NCBI RefSeq assembly: GCF_024722015.1
Contig: NZ_JANQBD010000004.1
Location: 282,434-346,433 of the forward strand
Length of the DNA: 64,000 bases
Direction: 5' to 3'
From: Paenibacillus radicis (ex Xue et al. 2023)
Lineage (GTDB): Bacteria; Bacillota; Bacilli; Paenibacillales; NBRC-103111
In this document: piece by piece, positions 1 through 9,501 of the stretch
Layout of the letters: each line of letters begins with the position of its first letter
How positions within the stretch are numbered: the stretch's first letter is position 1
Program-made: the position numbers and the translations under genes
Notes under the pieces: generated by a model
Told to the model about the DNA's origin: nothing
What the model saw: only the letters and a program-made list of their open reading frames with translations
Databases searched by the model: none

Positions 1-41
1 GAATAAGTTTTTTAGTTGAATACATGTTAAAATTTTTTTTG

Positions 42-73
42 CACCAGGTCCCTTGATACCGTGGTGTTTTTTT
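42..73 (+). terminator. Terminator-like hairpin before the first gene
   Basis: CACCA-GGT at 42-49 pairs with ACC-g-TGGTG at 58-66 and is followed by seven Ts. It probably ends a gene lying to the left of the window. Confidence 0.6.
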
Positions 74-119
74 CTGCCCTAAAAAATTTTGAAAAAGAAG
101 CCGATAGTAAGAGGTAAGG

Positions 120-1601
120 GTGGAAGGAAGGGATTGGATGAAAGGAAAAGAGCATGAGGAGCAGCTTCGACAATTTTTTAAGCATCAAGAAGATCCACTT
201 CACTTAAAAAAATACGTGCGCGAGCACCCGAATAATAAAATGGCCTGGTATTTGCTAGGTCGTGAATATGATGCTCAAGGTAAACGAGGTAAAGCTCTGT
301 ATTGCTTTTCACAAGCAGGAGAGGTTTACGAAGCCTTTGAGAATAAAGCTATACCTGTTTCTTTGGAATCCCTCCAATCATTAAAGCAATGGGAACGTAA
401 GGGGATGAGGAAACGCTGGCTTAATCGCATCCGTATAGCTGCTCTAACGACACTGGCATTGGCAGCGATTGCCTATTCACCACCATTTGAACCGAGCTCA
501 CTTCCATTACCCAGTGTTCCATCACTTCCCCAGGATGTTAGCGCGGCGATGGTTGAACAAACCAAGGTGTATTATGTGACGGCCGGTAAAAGCAAAGAAA
601 ACGTCGGTGCAGCACTGCAGGAAATGTTGATTAAGGAAAGATTGAACAGCTACGCGATATTGGCTTATGGCAAGCCAACTGATGACGGTAAGTGGATTTC
701 ATGGCTGAAACCGCCGGATTTATTGCTTTCTGTCGAAGGCAAACAGGATGCCGCTCAACAGCAAATCTACTATCATGATGCGGAGAGCTGCAGTTGTCAG
801 CCTACTGATTCCGCAAAAGCACAAGCAATTTATCAATCTTGGGCTGGACAACGAGAGCAGGAGCTCGTTCTTCGTTCAGCCATAGCCTCATATACACGTA
901 AAAATGGTCAACCGCCTCAAGAGCTGCAAGCATTGAATCAGCCATATCCACAAAATGTACTGCCAGGCATTACACCTTTCATGCAGCAGCTGTATGATCA
1001 GCAGAAAGAACAACTCGCTGTAGAATCACCTGACCGTCAGGGGAAGAATCCAGCTGCAATTACTCCAAGCTCTGTGCCTGAAACAGCGGGCATAGGTTCT
1101 GGGTCGCCTGGTTCTCCTAATTCATTATCAAGCGTAAGCGGGCTTATGAAGCCGTTGACGGAACCGATTCGGATTGTAGTTGATAAAACTAACCACCGAT
1201 TGGCAGTTATAAGCGGTCAAATGATTGTACGCAGCTATCCGGTAGGCCTTGGAGCTAATAAAACACCTGAAGGCACGTTCGAGATATCGGAAAAGGTCAG
1301 GAATCCGAACGGAAAATCCAATGGCGACTTCGGCAGCAGAGGTATGACGCTTTCAGATACGCTGTATGCCATCCATGGAACTAATAAGCCGGCAAGTATT
1401 GAGAAGGACCAATCATTAGGCTGTATTCGCATGCTGCAGGAGGATGTTGAGGAATTGTTTGACATGGCTCCATTAGGCACCTCTGTGACGATCGGAAAAG
1501 GCCTTTTGCCGTCTGAAGTCAAGCGAGGGGAGCCTGTGTTCCGCCTGCCGCTTAACAGCAATGAAACGAATCCTGGTAAAGTATACAAATGGTTAGATTA
1601 A
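120..1601 (+). CDS. Membrane-anchored L,D-transpeptidase (YkuD domain)
   Basis: Probable peptidoglycan L,D-transpeptidase making 3-3 cross-links or attaching to the wall from the outer face of the membrane. The N-terminal ~100 residues are cytoplasmic and resemble a short TPR-like helical region. One membrane segment lies near residues 103-122, then a long extracellular part with a Pro/Ser-rich linker (about 315-345). The C-terminal YkuD domain carries the catalytic signature: His419 in HGT and Cys435 in GCIRM. The TPR-TM-YkuD layout is longer than plain YkuD proteins. The start is uncertain: GTG at 120 has GAGG five bases upstream, and an in-frame ATG at 138 has GGAAGGAAGGG upstream. Family assignment is secure, substrate is inferred. 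Confidence 0.88.
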   Translation: MEGRDWMKGKEHEEQLRQFFKHQEDPLHLKKYVREHPNNKMAWYLLGREYDAQGKRGKALYCFSQAGEVYEAFENKAIPVSLESLQSLKQWERKGMRKRWLNRIRIAALTTLALAAIAYSPPFEPSSLPLPSVPSLPQDVSAAMVEQTKVYYVTAGKSKENVGAALQEMLIKERLNSYAILAYGKPTDDGKWISWLKPPDLLLSVEGKQDAAQQQIYYHDAESCSCQPTDSAKAQAIYQSWAGQREQELVLRSAIASYTRKNGQPPQELQALNQPYPQNVLPGITPFMQQLYDQQKEQLAVESPDRQGKNPAAITPSSVPETAGIGSGSPGSPNSLSSVSGLMKPLTEPIRIVVDKTNHRLAVISGQMIVRSYPVGLGANKTPEGTFEISEKVRNPNGKSNGDFGSRGMTLSDTLYAIHGTNKPASIEKDQSLGCIRMLQEDVEELFDMAPLGTSVTIGKGLLPSEVKRGEPVFRLPLNSNETNPGKVYKWLD

Positions 1602-1615
1602 TCCACCACAAAAAA

Positions 1616-1657
1616 AAGGATATCAGGTGACAAAACCTGACGTCCTTCTTTGTTTTT
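1616..1657. terminator. Bidirectional terminator
   Basis: AAGGATATCAGGT at 1616-1628 pairs with ACCTGACGTCCTT (one mismatch, one wobble). T-rich tails lie on both sides, so it can serve the transpeptidase gene and the small minus-strand gene facing it. Confidence 0.75.
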
Positions 1658-1680
1658 GATGTTAATTGAACGATAGAGCA

Positions 1681-1818
1681 TTATTTATTCAATAGCAATA
1701 ATACGGTCATGGCAATAATTATTGCCGCGAATACGCAGCCCACCCAAATTAAAAGTTTTTTGTTGATCTCATCTTTTGGTTTACGCTGCTGCAAATAAGT
1801 TGGTTTTTTACGCTGCAT
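1681..1818 (-). CDS. Small single-pass membrane protein, 45 aa
   Basis: A short reading frame with a typical small membrane protein layout: about 20 Lys/Arg/Gln-rich cytoplasmic residues (start MQRKKPTYLQQRK), then one hydrophobic helix from about residue 22 to 43, ending LLLLNK. A moderate ribosome site (GGCAGGG) precedes the ATG. It runs convergently towards the transpeptidase terminator. Function not recognised. The positive-inside topology and clean hydrophobic block argue for a real gene rather than chance. Confidence 0.6.
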   Translation of the reverse strand: MQRKKPTYLQQRKPKDEINKKLLIWVGCVFAAIIIAMTVLLLLNK

Positions 1819-1976
1819 AGGGATCAGCCCTGCCTTTTAAGTGGATTTAGGAATATTTTATCATAATGTAACCCATTGCGTAGATGATTTTACAAGACAT
1901 GTCCTCTTTATTTTTCCTGCATAAAACGATAAACTGTTCAAAGAGAGCAACTTATCGTTCGTGGGGGAGAGACATA

Positions 1977-3077
1977 ATGCTTTATAAAAAAATAGTTAAG
2001 CCGATTTTATTTCAAATGGATCCTGAAAAGGCACATCATCTTACAATAGATGGCCTTCACACGGCTACAAAATTACCAGGAGGAAGGGCGCTGCTGAGAG
2101 GATTGTACGCGGTACCGGAGTATCCTGAATTGAGAACCGAATTGTGGGGAATTCCTTTTGCTAATCCTGTTGGGTTGGCTGCGGGTTTGGATAAAAATGC
2201 GAAAGCTGTCACAGGCTTTTCGAGCATAGGCTTTGGGTTTATGGAAGTTGGCACGGTTACTCCAAAGCCGCAGGCTGGCAATGAGCTTCCGCGATTGTTC
2301 CGTCTGCCAGAGGACGTAGCACTGATCAACCGTATGGGCTTTAATAATGTAGGGATCGAAACGATGGCGCAGCATTTGCAAGAATCGGGAAAGCGATCTA
2401 TACCAGTAGCCGTTAATATCGGGAAAAACAAGGCTACACCAAATGAGCATGCGGAGGATGATTACCGAGCTTGCATTAAACGGCTTTACGATTATGGCGA
2501 TTTCTTCGTAGTGAATATCAGCTCGCCGAATACGCCGGATTTACGAAGTTTGCAGCACGGTGACGATTTATCCAGACTACTGAACGCTGTTCAAGCGGAA
2601 ATGAAGCTGCAGCATCAACAAAAAGGAGGGGCAGCCAAGCCCGTTCTTGTGAAGATTGCACCGGATCTTCAAGAGGAAGAAGTTATGTACATGGTCCAAA
2701 CTATTGTGAATAGCGGTGTTTCGGGCATCATTGCCTCCAATACGACGATCTCAAGAGATGGTTTGACTCATCAGCATAAAGGAGAAATGGGCGGCTTAAG
2801 CGGCAGACCGCTCACCGAACGCTCGACTCGCCTGATCCACTCGATATATGCAGCCACTGAAGGAAAGCTGCCGATTATCGGATCGGGAGGTATTTTCACG
2901 GCGAAGGACGCTTATGACAAAATATGTGCCGGTGCAAGCTTGGTAGAAATTTACACGGCACTCATTTATGAAGGACCTGGATTAATTCGAAACTTGAATG
3001 AGGGATTACTAAACCTTCTGCGGAAGGATGGATTCAGCCATATAACGGATGCGGTCGGTTCTGCACACCGGCGTTAG
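1977..3077 (+). CDS. pyrD: Dihydroorotate dehydrogenase (quinone), class 2
   Basis: Oxidises dihydroorotate to orotate with FMN and passes electrons to membrane quinone, the fourth step of pyrimidine synthesis. The 366-residue product has the N-terminal helical extension that attaches class 2 enzymes to the membrane (MLYKKIVKPILFQMDPEKAH), the FMN-binding barrel (GLAAGLDKNA, GTVTPKPQ, NRMGFNN) and the catalytic serine loop NISSPNTPDLR. The ATG at 1977 follows GGGGGAG; an upstream in-frame extension to 1884 has no such support. It lies apart from other pyr genes. Bacillus subtilis uses the class 1B enzyme instead, so this points to a Paenibacillus-like lineage. relQ follows after 19 bp. Confidence 0.95.
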   Translation: MLYKKIVKPILFQMDPEKAHHLTIDGLHTATKLPGGRALLRGLYAVPEYPELRTELWGIPFANPVGLAAGLDKNAKAVTGFSSIGFGFMEVGTVTPKPQAGNELPRLFRLPEDVALINRMGFNNVGIETMAQHLQESGKRSIPVAVNIGKNKATPNEHAEDDYRACIKRLYDYGDFFVVNISSPNTPDLRSLQHGDDLSRLLNAVQAEMKLQHQQKGGAAKPVLVKIAPDLQEEEVMYMVQTIVNSGVSGIIASNTTISRDGLTHQHKGEMGGLSGRPLTERSTRLIHSIYAATEGKLPIIGSGGIFTAKDAYDKICAGASLVEIYTALIYEGPGLIRNLNEGLLNLLRKDGFSHITDAVGSAHRR

Positions 3078-3096
3078 TAAGAATGGAGGAACTTGG

Positions 3097-3891
3097 ATGG
3101 ATGGACGCGACTGGAAAAAATTCCTGTTACCCTATGAACAAACTGTTGAGGAAATGAAGGTTAAATTTAAAACATTACGCGGTGAATTGAAAAGCAGAGA
3201 GGAATATTCTCCAATTGAATTCGTAACCGGGCGGGTTAAGAAAGTTTCAAGTATTTTGGAAAAAGCGAAAAGGTTGAATGTTCCTAGTGAGCAATTGGAG
3301 AAAGGCATTGAGGATATTGCTGGCATACGTATTATGTGTCAGTTTGTTGAGGACATAGAGCGTCTGGCTGAGCTGATCCGTAAGCGTGAGGATATGACAC
3401 TAGTCTATGAGAAGGATTACGTCACTAATAAGAAGCCGAGCGGATACCGAAGCTATCACATGATAGTAGAATATCCGGTGCAAACAGCACTTGGGATGAA
3501 AAGAGTGTTGGCTGAGGTTCAGATCCGGACACTTGCTATGAATTTCTGGGCTACAATAGAACATTCGCTTAATTATAAATACCGGGAGAGCCTGCCGGAG
3601 GAAGTGATTAAGCGGCTTAGCAAAGCTGCCGAAGCTGCCTATTTGCTTGACCAGGAAATGAGCAGTATCCGTGATGAAATTATGGAAGCGCAGCAGTTAT
3701 TTGATGATAATTCGAATATTATTTCCCGGGTATTAAATGGAATTCAGGAGCTCTATTTCTACTATCGAGTAAGAGAGGCAGCCCAATTCCAGCTGCGCTT
3801 CAACGAGCATTGGGAGACTGATGACGTTAGGTATCTCAAAGAGCTGTCCGCTGAAATTGATGAGGCTATTGCACGGGCCAAAAAAGGGTAA
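3097..3891 (+). CDS. relQ: Small alarmone synthetase (GTP pyrophosphokinase, RelQ/YjbM type)
   Basis: A single-domain (p)ppGpp synthetase of 264 residues, without the hydrolase or TGS/ACT domains of full RelA/SpoT. Recognisable synthetase elements are GIRIMCQFVEDI, the G-loop region NKKPSGYRSYHMIVEYP and EVQIRT. The C-terminal helices match RelQ-type tetramerising enzymes. The start is ATG 3097 with GGAGG eight bases ahead. In Firmicutes these enzymes make alarmone under envelope or other stress. The 19 bp gap to pyrD suggests co-transcription. Confidence 0.93.
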   Translation: MDGRDWKKFLLPYEQTVEEMKVKFKTLRGELKSREEYSPIEFVTGRVKKVSSILEKAKRLNVPSEQLEKGIEDIAGIRIMCQFVEDIERLAELIRKREDMTLVYEKDYVTNKKPSGYRSYHMIVEYPVQTALGMKRVLAEVQIRTLAMNFWATIEHSLNYKYRESLPEEVIKRLSKAAEAAYLLDQEMSSIRDEIMEAQQLFDDNSNIISRVLNGIQELYFYYRVREAAQFQLRFNEHWETDDVRYLKELSAEIDEAIARAKKG

Positions 3892-3944
3892 CTGCTTGAA
3901 GAGGCAGCTGCGCTTATCCTGTCCGAAATAATTGAGGTGAAACC

Positions 3945-4376
3945 GTGATAGGAGAGCAGCCATATGACCTGCTTTATGTAAAGTTTATTTATTACTTTAA
4001 TGTGGAGCGGGATTATTTCGAGTGTCATGAAGTTATGGAGGAGCTTTGGCTGGAGGAAGGCAGAGCTCCTATATTTCAAGGCCTTCTGCAGGTTGCAGTA
4101 GGCCTGTACCATTACAGGAACGGTAATGTGAGCGGAGCCATTAAGCTGTATACAGCAGCGCTGGAGAAGCTTGAGCACTCCAAGCAGCCGCGGCTTGGCA
4201 TTGATTTGGAACAGTTGATCCTAGACAGTAAGGCTTATCTGAAGCGCTTGGAGCGGCTGGATCAGGAGCCGTTTGCATTTTATGACTTGGATATACATAT
4301 AACAGATCCAGAACTAGCTCAACTGGTCGCAGAGCTTACACTGAATCCGCCTGAAGTAAGTCATGAGGAAGAATAA
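3945..4376 (+). CDS. DUF309 family protein
   Basis: A 143-residue protein with the DUF309 core in its first half: a helical segment containing FECHEVMEELW and a second conserved stretch FQGLLQVAVGLYHYRNGN. Family members are short soluble helical proteins of unknown function. GTG start at 3945 with GAGGTG nine bases upstream. It follows relQ by 53 bp in the same direction and may belong to the same transcript. Confidence 0.85.
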   Translation: MIGEQPYDLLYVKFIYYFNVERDYFECHEVMEELWLEEGRAPIFQGLLQVAVGLYHYRNGNVSGAIKLYTAALEKLEHSKQPRLGIDLEQLILDSKAYLKRLERLDQEPFAFYDLDIHITDPELAQLVAELTLNPPEVSHEEE

Positions 4377-4453
4377 TAAAATTGGACTTTACTCCAAATC
4401 AGTGCCTTTGATCATTAGAGTAATTGCCGAATATTATTGTATGGCAGCAGTAC

Positions 4454-4587
4454 TAGCTGGAAAACATCCCGCTAATTTTGACTTTATTGCCGGAAAAGAT
4501 TATTTTACTGGAAAATATACCTCTATTTGGGATGGAATACCCCGTAAACTGGGATATGTTCTGATTTAGCTCCGGAAATTCCAGTTA
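4454..4587. repeat. Dispersed intergenic repeat, copy A
   Basis: Three blocks recur at 53244-53334: TAGCTGGAAAACATC (4454), GGAAAATATACCTCTATTTG (4510) and TTTAGCTCCGGAAATTCCAG (4565). In the other copy the last block is inverted. The matches are about 85-95% by eye, too good for chance. Confidence 0.65.
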
Positions 4588-4983
4588 TATCAGAATTATG
4601 AGTAAAATTGAGGAGATTAGATGGAGATTTTCCAGTTATTCCACAAGCGAGGGAATACTGAGGGGATTTGTGCCGCTTTGTGGTAGTTGATTCTGGTTAA
4701 TCGGATCCCATTGTATTCAGAGTATGACTATGTGGGGCAAATTTGTATTCCTGCGGCTGCTTCCAAGCCACGTAGGAACACCACTTCAATAAGTGGCTGG
4801 AGTCGCACAACCATCCATCCAGACGTAGCAATGTACGAAAGCGCACATTGGTACGTTCGATTTCCGTCCGGTCCTGAACGGAACAGGAAATTCCGTTATT
4901 TAATCTGTTGCATCCATTTTAAGACGATAGCGGAAGCCGGATTCCACTATTTGGGCCGAATGATGAATATTATGCACATATCG

Positions 4984-5026
4984 AGAGGTAACGGAAGCAG
5001 CTGTTCCGTTATCTCTCTGTTTTTTG
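4984..5026 (+). terminator. Strong hairpin with T-rich tail
   Basis: AGAGGTAACGGAA (4984-4996) pairs with TTCCGTTATCTCT (5004-5016), a 13-bp stem with one wobble, followed by CTGTTTTTTG. It resembles a Rho-independent terminator but has no adjacent gene, so it may be part of the repeat. Confidence 0.5.
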
Positions 5027-5440
5027 TACTTTCCATGCTATAGCGGAACGATTATGTCTGCTAAGAGGTACCAGGTTTCGTTAATATCAGCGGACTGACG
5101 TTCAATCTCACGTAATGCAAGCCCCCTATCGCTTATCATTCTCTATATGCTATGGGGCGGGGGCGGGAGCCGGAAGCACCGGCTCAGTGAATGTTTTTAA
5201 AGTGGATGTATAAGTTTTGAACCGACCGGAGGTTCACCTTTCTAATATTGCAAGAAAATCCGCCTCTAGGACACGAATGTATCTTCATCGAGATGGCTTC
5301 GAATAGAATCTTTTCTTATGAGGAATGAAATACCTTTTTTGCTCAGGTCTTTAAATGAAGGATTTTTTACAGAGTTGTGGAATACTTCATTACGCTTACA
5401 ACGTAGAGTGATTCTTTGAACAGACTGCGGGGAATACGTT

Positions 5441-7081
5441 ATGAAACTCAACATCAGAAAAGCAGAAAAACCTTTCATTTGGTTCGCATTGGGGCTGGCT
5501 GTGCTATGTGCGGCAAGCTTCGTTGTTTTTTCATACCCTGTATGGAAAACGTTATTGGTTAACCCTATTGAAACATCCGAACGAAAGGCGAGTTCTGCCA
5601 AGCTAATTACTGCACCCGTCAGCTATAAAGCAGCGGAAGATTTCAAAGCTTCCAATGTTGAATTGCCACAACACAACTTTGGCTCCCTGCAGGTTAACAA
5701 GTCCAAAATAAACAAGGGAATTCAGCTTTTTGCCAAGCAAGGGCATGTACAAGGACAATATGCGGCTCCAGATGGAATACGAATGGATTATTTGGTACAA
5801 CGGCAGCAGCTGGAGGGTAGTAATGCCTGGGTGCAGGTAGATCTTGTATCTGCCGATCCGCAAACACAACAAATGCTCGTAGAACCGATAGGATTTACTT
5901 ATTCTAATGGTGAACAACTGGAGGCCGGGCTGCAATCGTCGGGACTAAGCGGTTATTTATCAGGGGATGAGTTTCTATACACAACTGTAAAGAATGAGCA
6001 TGATGAGTGGGTTTATTTGGTCAATAAATTTAATTTTACACATAAGACAATAACACCTGTAATGGAATTATTTCGTTATTCGTATAAAGCTGTAAATGGC
6101 GGTAAGCCGCCGATTATTTATAGCTCCCAGCTTGCCCCTGACAAATCACATTTGCTCGTCCGAGATAGCAGAAATGGAATCTCAAGCTATGATTTGAGTA
6201 CGGGTGAGATTAGGCAGGCTATAGAAGGCTCGAATGAAGTCAAGGCTGGAGAGTATTTTGAACTATTGGTGAACAGCGGTATTGCCTTATATAGTACTTC
6301 GCGTTATCAGAATGATGTGTCGTGGATCGACCTGAGTACAGGAATGGTACGCCAACCGTTACTTAGTGAGCAGGGCTTTGTTGAGGTTGGGATGGATGTG
6401 CAAGGAAAAATAATGTATTATAATTTTACTTACGACCGTTTGCCGGAAAATGTAATGATGGGCGATAAGCAATCGCTGCTTTTACCTAATGGCGTTCAAA
6501 TGATAGATAAACAAGGGAATCCAACAAAGCGTTTCAGCTTATCTAAGGATGCGAAGGAAAGGCTTGAATTCGGAGGCTACAGCGAAAGCAAGAAAACGGT
6601 ACTGCTGCATAAATTCATAGTCGCGATGAACGGTAATGGACAGCCCTACAAAAAGACGTTAGGCTGGCTGCTGGGCGATATGAGTACAGGCTCGATGACA
6701 ATGCTTAGCAAAACGGATGTTCCTGACAATTGGGATAAGAAAGATATTCTGTTCGGTAAAGTAACGCTCAGTGCTTTAGTACCATCCAATCAAGAGCAAG
6801 TATTTGTAAATCTTCTGGAAAACAATTATTACATGACCCGTTGGAAGACGTCTTACCAGGTCCAATTGCTTGAAGACGAGGATATTGTAATCTATGAGGA
6901 TGAAGGAATGAAAAGGATGTTCGTAAGTTCGTTAACCCGACCTGATCTGGTAGTAGCGGCTTTGAACTACAAGAAATATAATTGGGACAATAATAAGTTT
7001 AGCCTGCTGAGCGGACATTGGTTGGCACGTTATCAAAAGCAGCCTGAAGGCGATAAGATGTATTTTTTTCAGTGGAATTAA
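5441..7081 (+). CDS. Unknown membrane-anchored extracytoplasmic protein
   Basis: 546 residues: a short cytoplasmic start, one membrane anchor near residues 12-32, then a large exported domain. The exported part has many short beta-type segments with recurring aromatic and Gly/Asp turns (for example LSTGEIRQAI and LSTGMVRQPL), consistent with a beta-propeller fold. I do not recognise a named family. The weak ribosome site (GCGGGGAATACGTT) decides the ATG at 5441. A protein of similar layout lies at 49817, but I see no clear alignment. It is the first gene after the non-coding block. Confidence 0.72.
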   Translation: MKLNIRKAEKPFIWFALGLAVLCAASFVVFSYPVWKTLLVNPIETSERKASSAKLITAPVSYKAAEDFKASNVELPQHNFGSLQVNKSKINKGIQLFAKQGHVQGQYAAPDGIRMDYLVQRQQLEGSNAWVQVDLVSADPQTQQMLVEPIGFTYSNGEQLEAGLQSSGLSGYLSGDEFLYTTVKNEHDEWVYLVNKFNFTHKTITPVMELFRYSYKAVNGGKPPIIYSSQLAPDKSHLLVRDSRNGISSYDLSTGEIRQAIEGSNEVKAGEYFELLVNSGIALYSTSRYQNDVSWIDLSTGMVRQPLLSEQGFVEVGMDVQGKIMYYNFTYDRLPENVMMGDKQSLLLPNGVQMIDKQGNPTKRFSLSKDAKERLEFGGYSESKKTVLLHKFIVAMNGNGQPYKKTLGWLLGDMSTGSMTMLSKTDVPDNWDKKDILFGKVTLSALVPSNQEQVFVNLLENNYYMTRWKTSYQVQLLEDEDIVIYEDEGMKRMFVSSLTRPDLVVAALNYKKYNWDNNKFSLLSGHWLARYQKQPEGDKMYFFQWN

Positions 7082-7129
7082 TTGGAACAGGTATTTAGTG
7101 TAAAATAAGATGCGGAAAGTTGGACGAAT

Positions 7130-8698
7130 ATGGGCAGTCAGTTGCCTGAAGCTTTTTTAACTAAAATGGAGCGTATGCTGGGTGAAGAATATTCGGCTTT
7201 TCTTGCTTCTTATGAGGATACCAGGTGGTATGGGCTGCGGATAAATACGTTGAAAACGAGTGTAGAGCAATTTCTTTCCATCTCAGCTTTACCATTAAAG
7301 CCGATTACTTGGACACCGACAGGGTTCTACTATAACGAAGCGGATCGGCCCGGCAAGCATCCGTACTACCATGCGGGCTTGTACTATATACAAGAGCCAA
7401 GTGCAATGGCACCGGTCGAGCTGTTGGACGTTCATCCCGGTGAGCGGGTACTCGATTTATGTGCGGCACCAGGAGGTAAATCGACGCAAATTGCAGCGAA
7501 GCTGGCGGGTCAAGGCATTCTGGTAACTAACGATATTCATTCAGATCGAGTGAAAGCATTGGTAAAGAACATAGAATTGAGCGGCGTACGAAACGCAGTT
7601 GTGCTTAATGAGCAGCCTGAAAAGCTGCAGAGGCCTTTCGAAAGCTATTTTGATAAAATTCTGATCGATGCCCCGTGTTCAGGGGAAGGCATGTTCCGTA
7701 AGGAAGAGGATATGGCCAAGGCTTGGCAGCCCGATTGGGTGAAGAAGTATGCAGAGATGCAGCGAGAGCTTCTTAAACAAGCTGCTGTCATGCTGCGAGC
7801 AGGAGGACGGATCGTTTATTCTACCTGTACGTTCTCTCCAGAAGAAAATGAAGCAATGATAGCTGAGTTTCTCGAAGCACATCCGCGATTTAAGGTATTG
7901 CCGATTGTTCCAGAACATGGTTTTCGTTCCGGTGTACCGGCTTGGGTTGATGTGACTGCGGGTAGCAGGATCGAGGAGTTTGAGAAAGCCACAGCGCCTC
8001 ATATTTCCGAACGCTCCAAGCAGGCTGTTGAGGGTACAGTGAGATTATGGCCGCATTTGCTGCAGGGAGAAGGTCATTTTGCTGCGGTACTTGAATATTC
8101 AATCGGTGATGAGGATGAATTGGTTGATGAGAATCCGATGCTGCAAGAAGAATCTGGCAGGTTTGAAGCAATGAAAGTGAGTAAGCAGGCTAAGGCTGGA
8201 AAGCAGCGCGGCACTGAAGGCTCTCGTCCGTCAGTTAAGGTGAAAGGCCAGCTTGCCGTTGATTTGCAGCTGCTGTATCAATTCATGGCAGAGCACGCAC
8301 CAAACGTAGCCATAGGCACTATTACGCTGCACGGAGACCATGTTTATGCTGCCCCAGAGGGCCTTCCTAATTTGAATGGGATCCGTGTCATTCGTCCAGG
8401 CTGGTACTTGGGCAGCTTCCGCAAGCAGCGTTTTGAGCCTTCGCATGCGTTGGCAATGGGGCTGCAGGCTTCCGATGTGGTCCGGACAGTTTCGTTATCA
8501 GTAGGAGATGGCGCTGCAATCAGGTATTTGAAGGGGGAAACTTTGGAGATCCCCCAGGAAAGGGTTATAAGATCCCATACAGATATCCCCTTGAAAGGCT
8601 ATTGTCTTGTATGTATCGACGGTTATCCGGTCGGTTGGGGGAAATGGCTAGATGGTATGTTGAAAAATGAATATCCAGCCGGTTGGAGGTGGACCTAG
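7130..8698 (+). CDS. RsmF-like rRNA m5C methyltransferase
   Basis: A SAM-dependent cytosine-5 methyltransferase of the NOL1/NOP2/Sun (RsmF/YebU) class, probably acting on 16S rRNA. The SAM site is LDLCAAPGGKSTQIAAK (about residues 104-120). The two catalytic cysteines are in DAPCSGEGMF and YSTCTFSPEENE. After the methylase core (to about residue 300) comes the RsmF-type C-terminal RNA-binding region. Length 522 aa fits the family. The next gene starts one base after its stop, with its ribosome site inside this gene, so the two are translationally linked. Exact target position is not deducible. Confidence 0.9.
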   Translation: MGSQLPEAFLTKMERMLGEEYSAFLASYEDTRWYGLRINTLKTSVEQFLSISALPLKPITWTPTGFYYNEADRPGKHPYYHAGLYYIQEPSAMAPVELLDVHPGERVLDLCAAPGGKSTQIAAKLAGQGILVTNDIHSDRVKALVKNIELSGVRNAVVLNEQPEKLQRPFESYFDKILIDAPCSGEGMFRKEEDMAKAWQPDWVKKYAEMQRELLKQAAVMLRAGGRIVYSTCTFSPEENEAMIAEFLEAHPRFKVLPIVPEHGFRSGVPAWVDVTAGSRIEEFEKATAPHISERSKQAVEGTVRLWPHLLQGEGHFAAVLEYSIGDEDELVDENPMLQEESGRFEAMKVSKQAKAGKQRGTEGSRPSVKVKGQLAVDLQLLYQFMAEHAPNVAIGTITLHGDHVYAAPEGLPNLNGIRVIRPGWYLGSFRKQRFEPSHALAMGLQASDVVRTVSLSVGDGAAIRYLKGETLEIPQERVIRSHTDIPLKGYCLVCIDGYPVGWGKWLDGMLKNEYPAGWRWT

Positions 8699-8699
8699 A

Positions 8700-9458
8700 A
8701 TGAAGCAAACGATACGTTTGGAAAAGCTTTTGGCGCATACCGGTCACGGTACGCGCAGTGAGATCAAACGAATGATGAAAACCGGAACGGTTTATGTGAA
8801 CGGTCGTTCAGTTAAAGACGGCGGCATACAGGTCAATCCTGATCAAGACCAAATTACTGTGAATGGAGTAGGAGTTCGTTACCGCGAGTTTATATACTTG
8901 ATGCTGAACAAGCCGCAGGGGGTTATATCGGCGACAGAGGACTCTCGAGACCGTACTGTGATTGACTTATTGGCTGCGGAATACCAGACATTTGAACCAT
9001 TTCCCGTCGGAAGGTTGGATAAAGACACAGAGGGACTGCTGCTGTTAACGAATGACGGCAAGCTTGCTCATAATTTGTTGTCCCCGCGCAAGCATGTACC
9101 CAAAACTTATTTTGCCGAGGTGGAGGGGACGGTTACAGATGAGGACAAAAATGCCTTTGCAGCAGGTGTGACATTGGATGATGGATATGTAACGATGCCT
9201 GCGAAGCTGGTTATTCTAAGATCTGGGGAGCCCGCTGCGGGTGAGGTTTCAAAGATCGAATTGACGATCATGGAAGGGAAGTTCCATCAGGTGAAGCGTA
9301 TGTTTCAATCTGTTGGAAAAAAGGTCGTCTTCTTGAAACGGATATCGATGGGGCCCCTTCTTCTAGATGAGTACTTGGAAGCGGGCTCCTACCGGGAATT
9401 AACTGCTGAGGAGCTCAAAGAACTGCAGCAGGCTAACAATACGTCAGGGTTGAGTTGA
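8700..9458 (+). CDS. RsuA-family rRNA pseudouridine synthase
   Basis: Isomerises a specific uridine in rRNA, by family most likely in the small subunit. The N-terminal S4 RNA-binding domain (about residues 1-60; LEKLLAHTGHGTRSEIK) is followed by the catalytic domain with the RLDKDTEGLLLLTNDG motif holding the catalytic Asp. The 252-residue length is normal for RsuA. GGAGGTGG lies 6 bases before ATG 8700, inside the preceding methylase gene. Grouping with an m5C methylase forms a small rRNA-modification operon. Whether the target is 516 or another site is not shown. Confidence 0.92.
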   Translation: MKQTIRLEKLLAHTGHGTRSEIKRMMKTGTVYVNGRSVKDGGIQVNPDQDQITVNGVGVRYREFIYLMLNKPQGVISATEDSRDRTVIDLLAAEYQTFEPFPVGRLDKDTEGLLLLTNDGKLAHNLLSPRKHVPKTYFAEVEGTVTDEDKNAFAAGVTLDDGYVTMPAKLVILRSGEPAAGEVSKIELTIMEGKFHQVKRMFQSVGKKVVFLKRISMGPLLLDEYLEAGSYRELTAEELKELQQANNTSGLS

Positions 9459-9501
9459 CAGGAGTTTATGGCAAAGGGATCAATGGGGGAGCTTGAGGGA
9501 A

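Larger units (their letters stand above)
4377..5440. other. 1-kb intergenic region with repeats and hairpins
   Basis: No convincing gene. Two open frames here (4363-4569 and 4687-5043) lack ribosome sites and consist of repeat sequence. The left third carries a dispersed repeat also found near 53.3 kb. Hairpins occur at 4984-5016 and 5167-5185 (GAGCCGG-aagca-CCGGCTC). A stretch at 5270-5305 resembles one at 53207-53243. Confidence 0.6.

Noticed and set aside
1235..1588. 117-codon frame opposite the L,D-transpeptidase
   Set aside because: A shadow of the YkuD coding sequence without a ribosome site.
4363..4569. 68-codon frame starting in the end of the DUF309 gene
   Set aside because: No ribosome site, and its DNA is part of the dispersed intergenic repeat also seen near 53.3 kb.
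4687..5043. 118-codon frame in the non-coding block
   Set aside because: No usable start or ribosome site; low-quality composition and it crosses the 13-bp hairpin at 4984-5016.
5167..5185. GAGCCGG-aagca-CCGGCTC as a terminator
   Set aside because: The stem is good but no T-run follows and no gene is adjacent.
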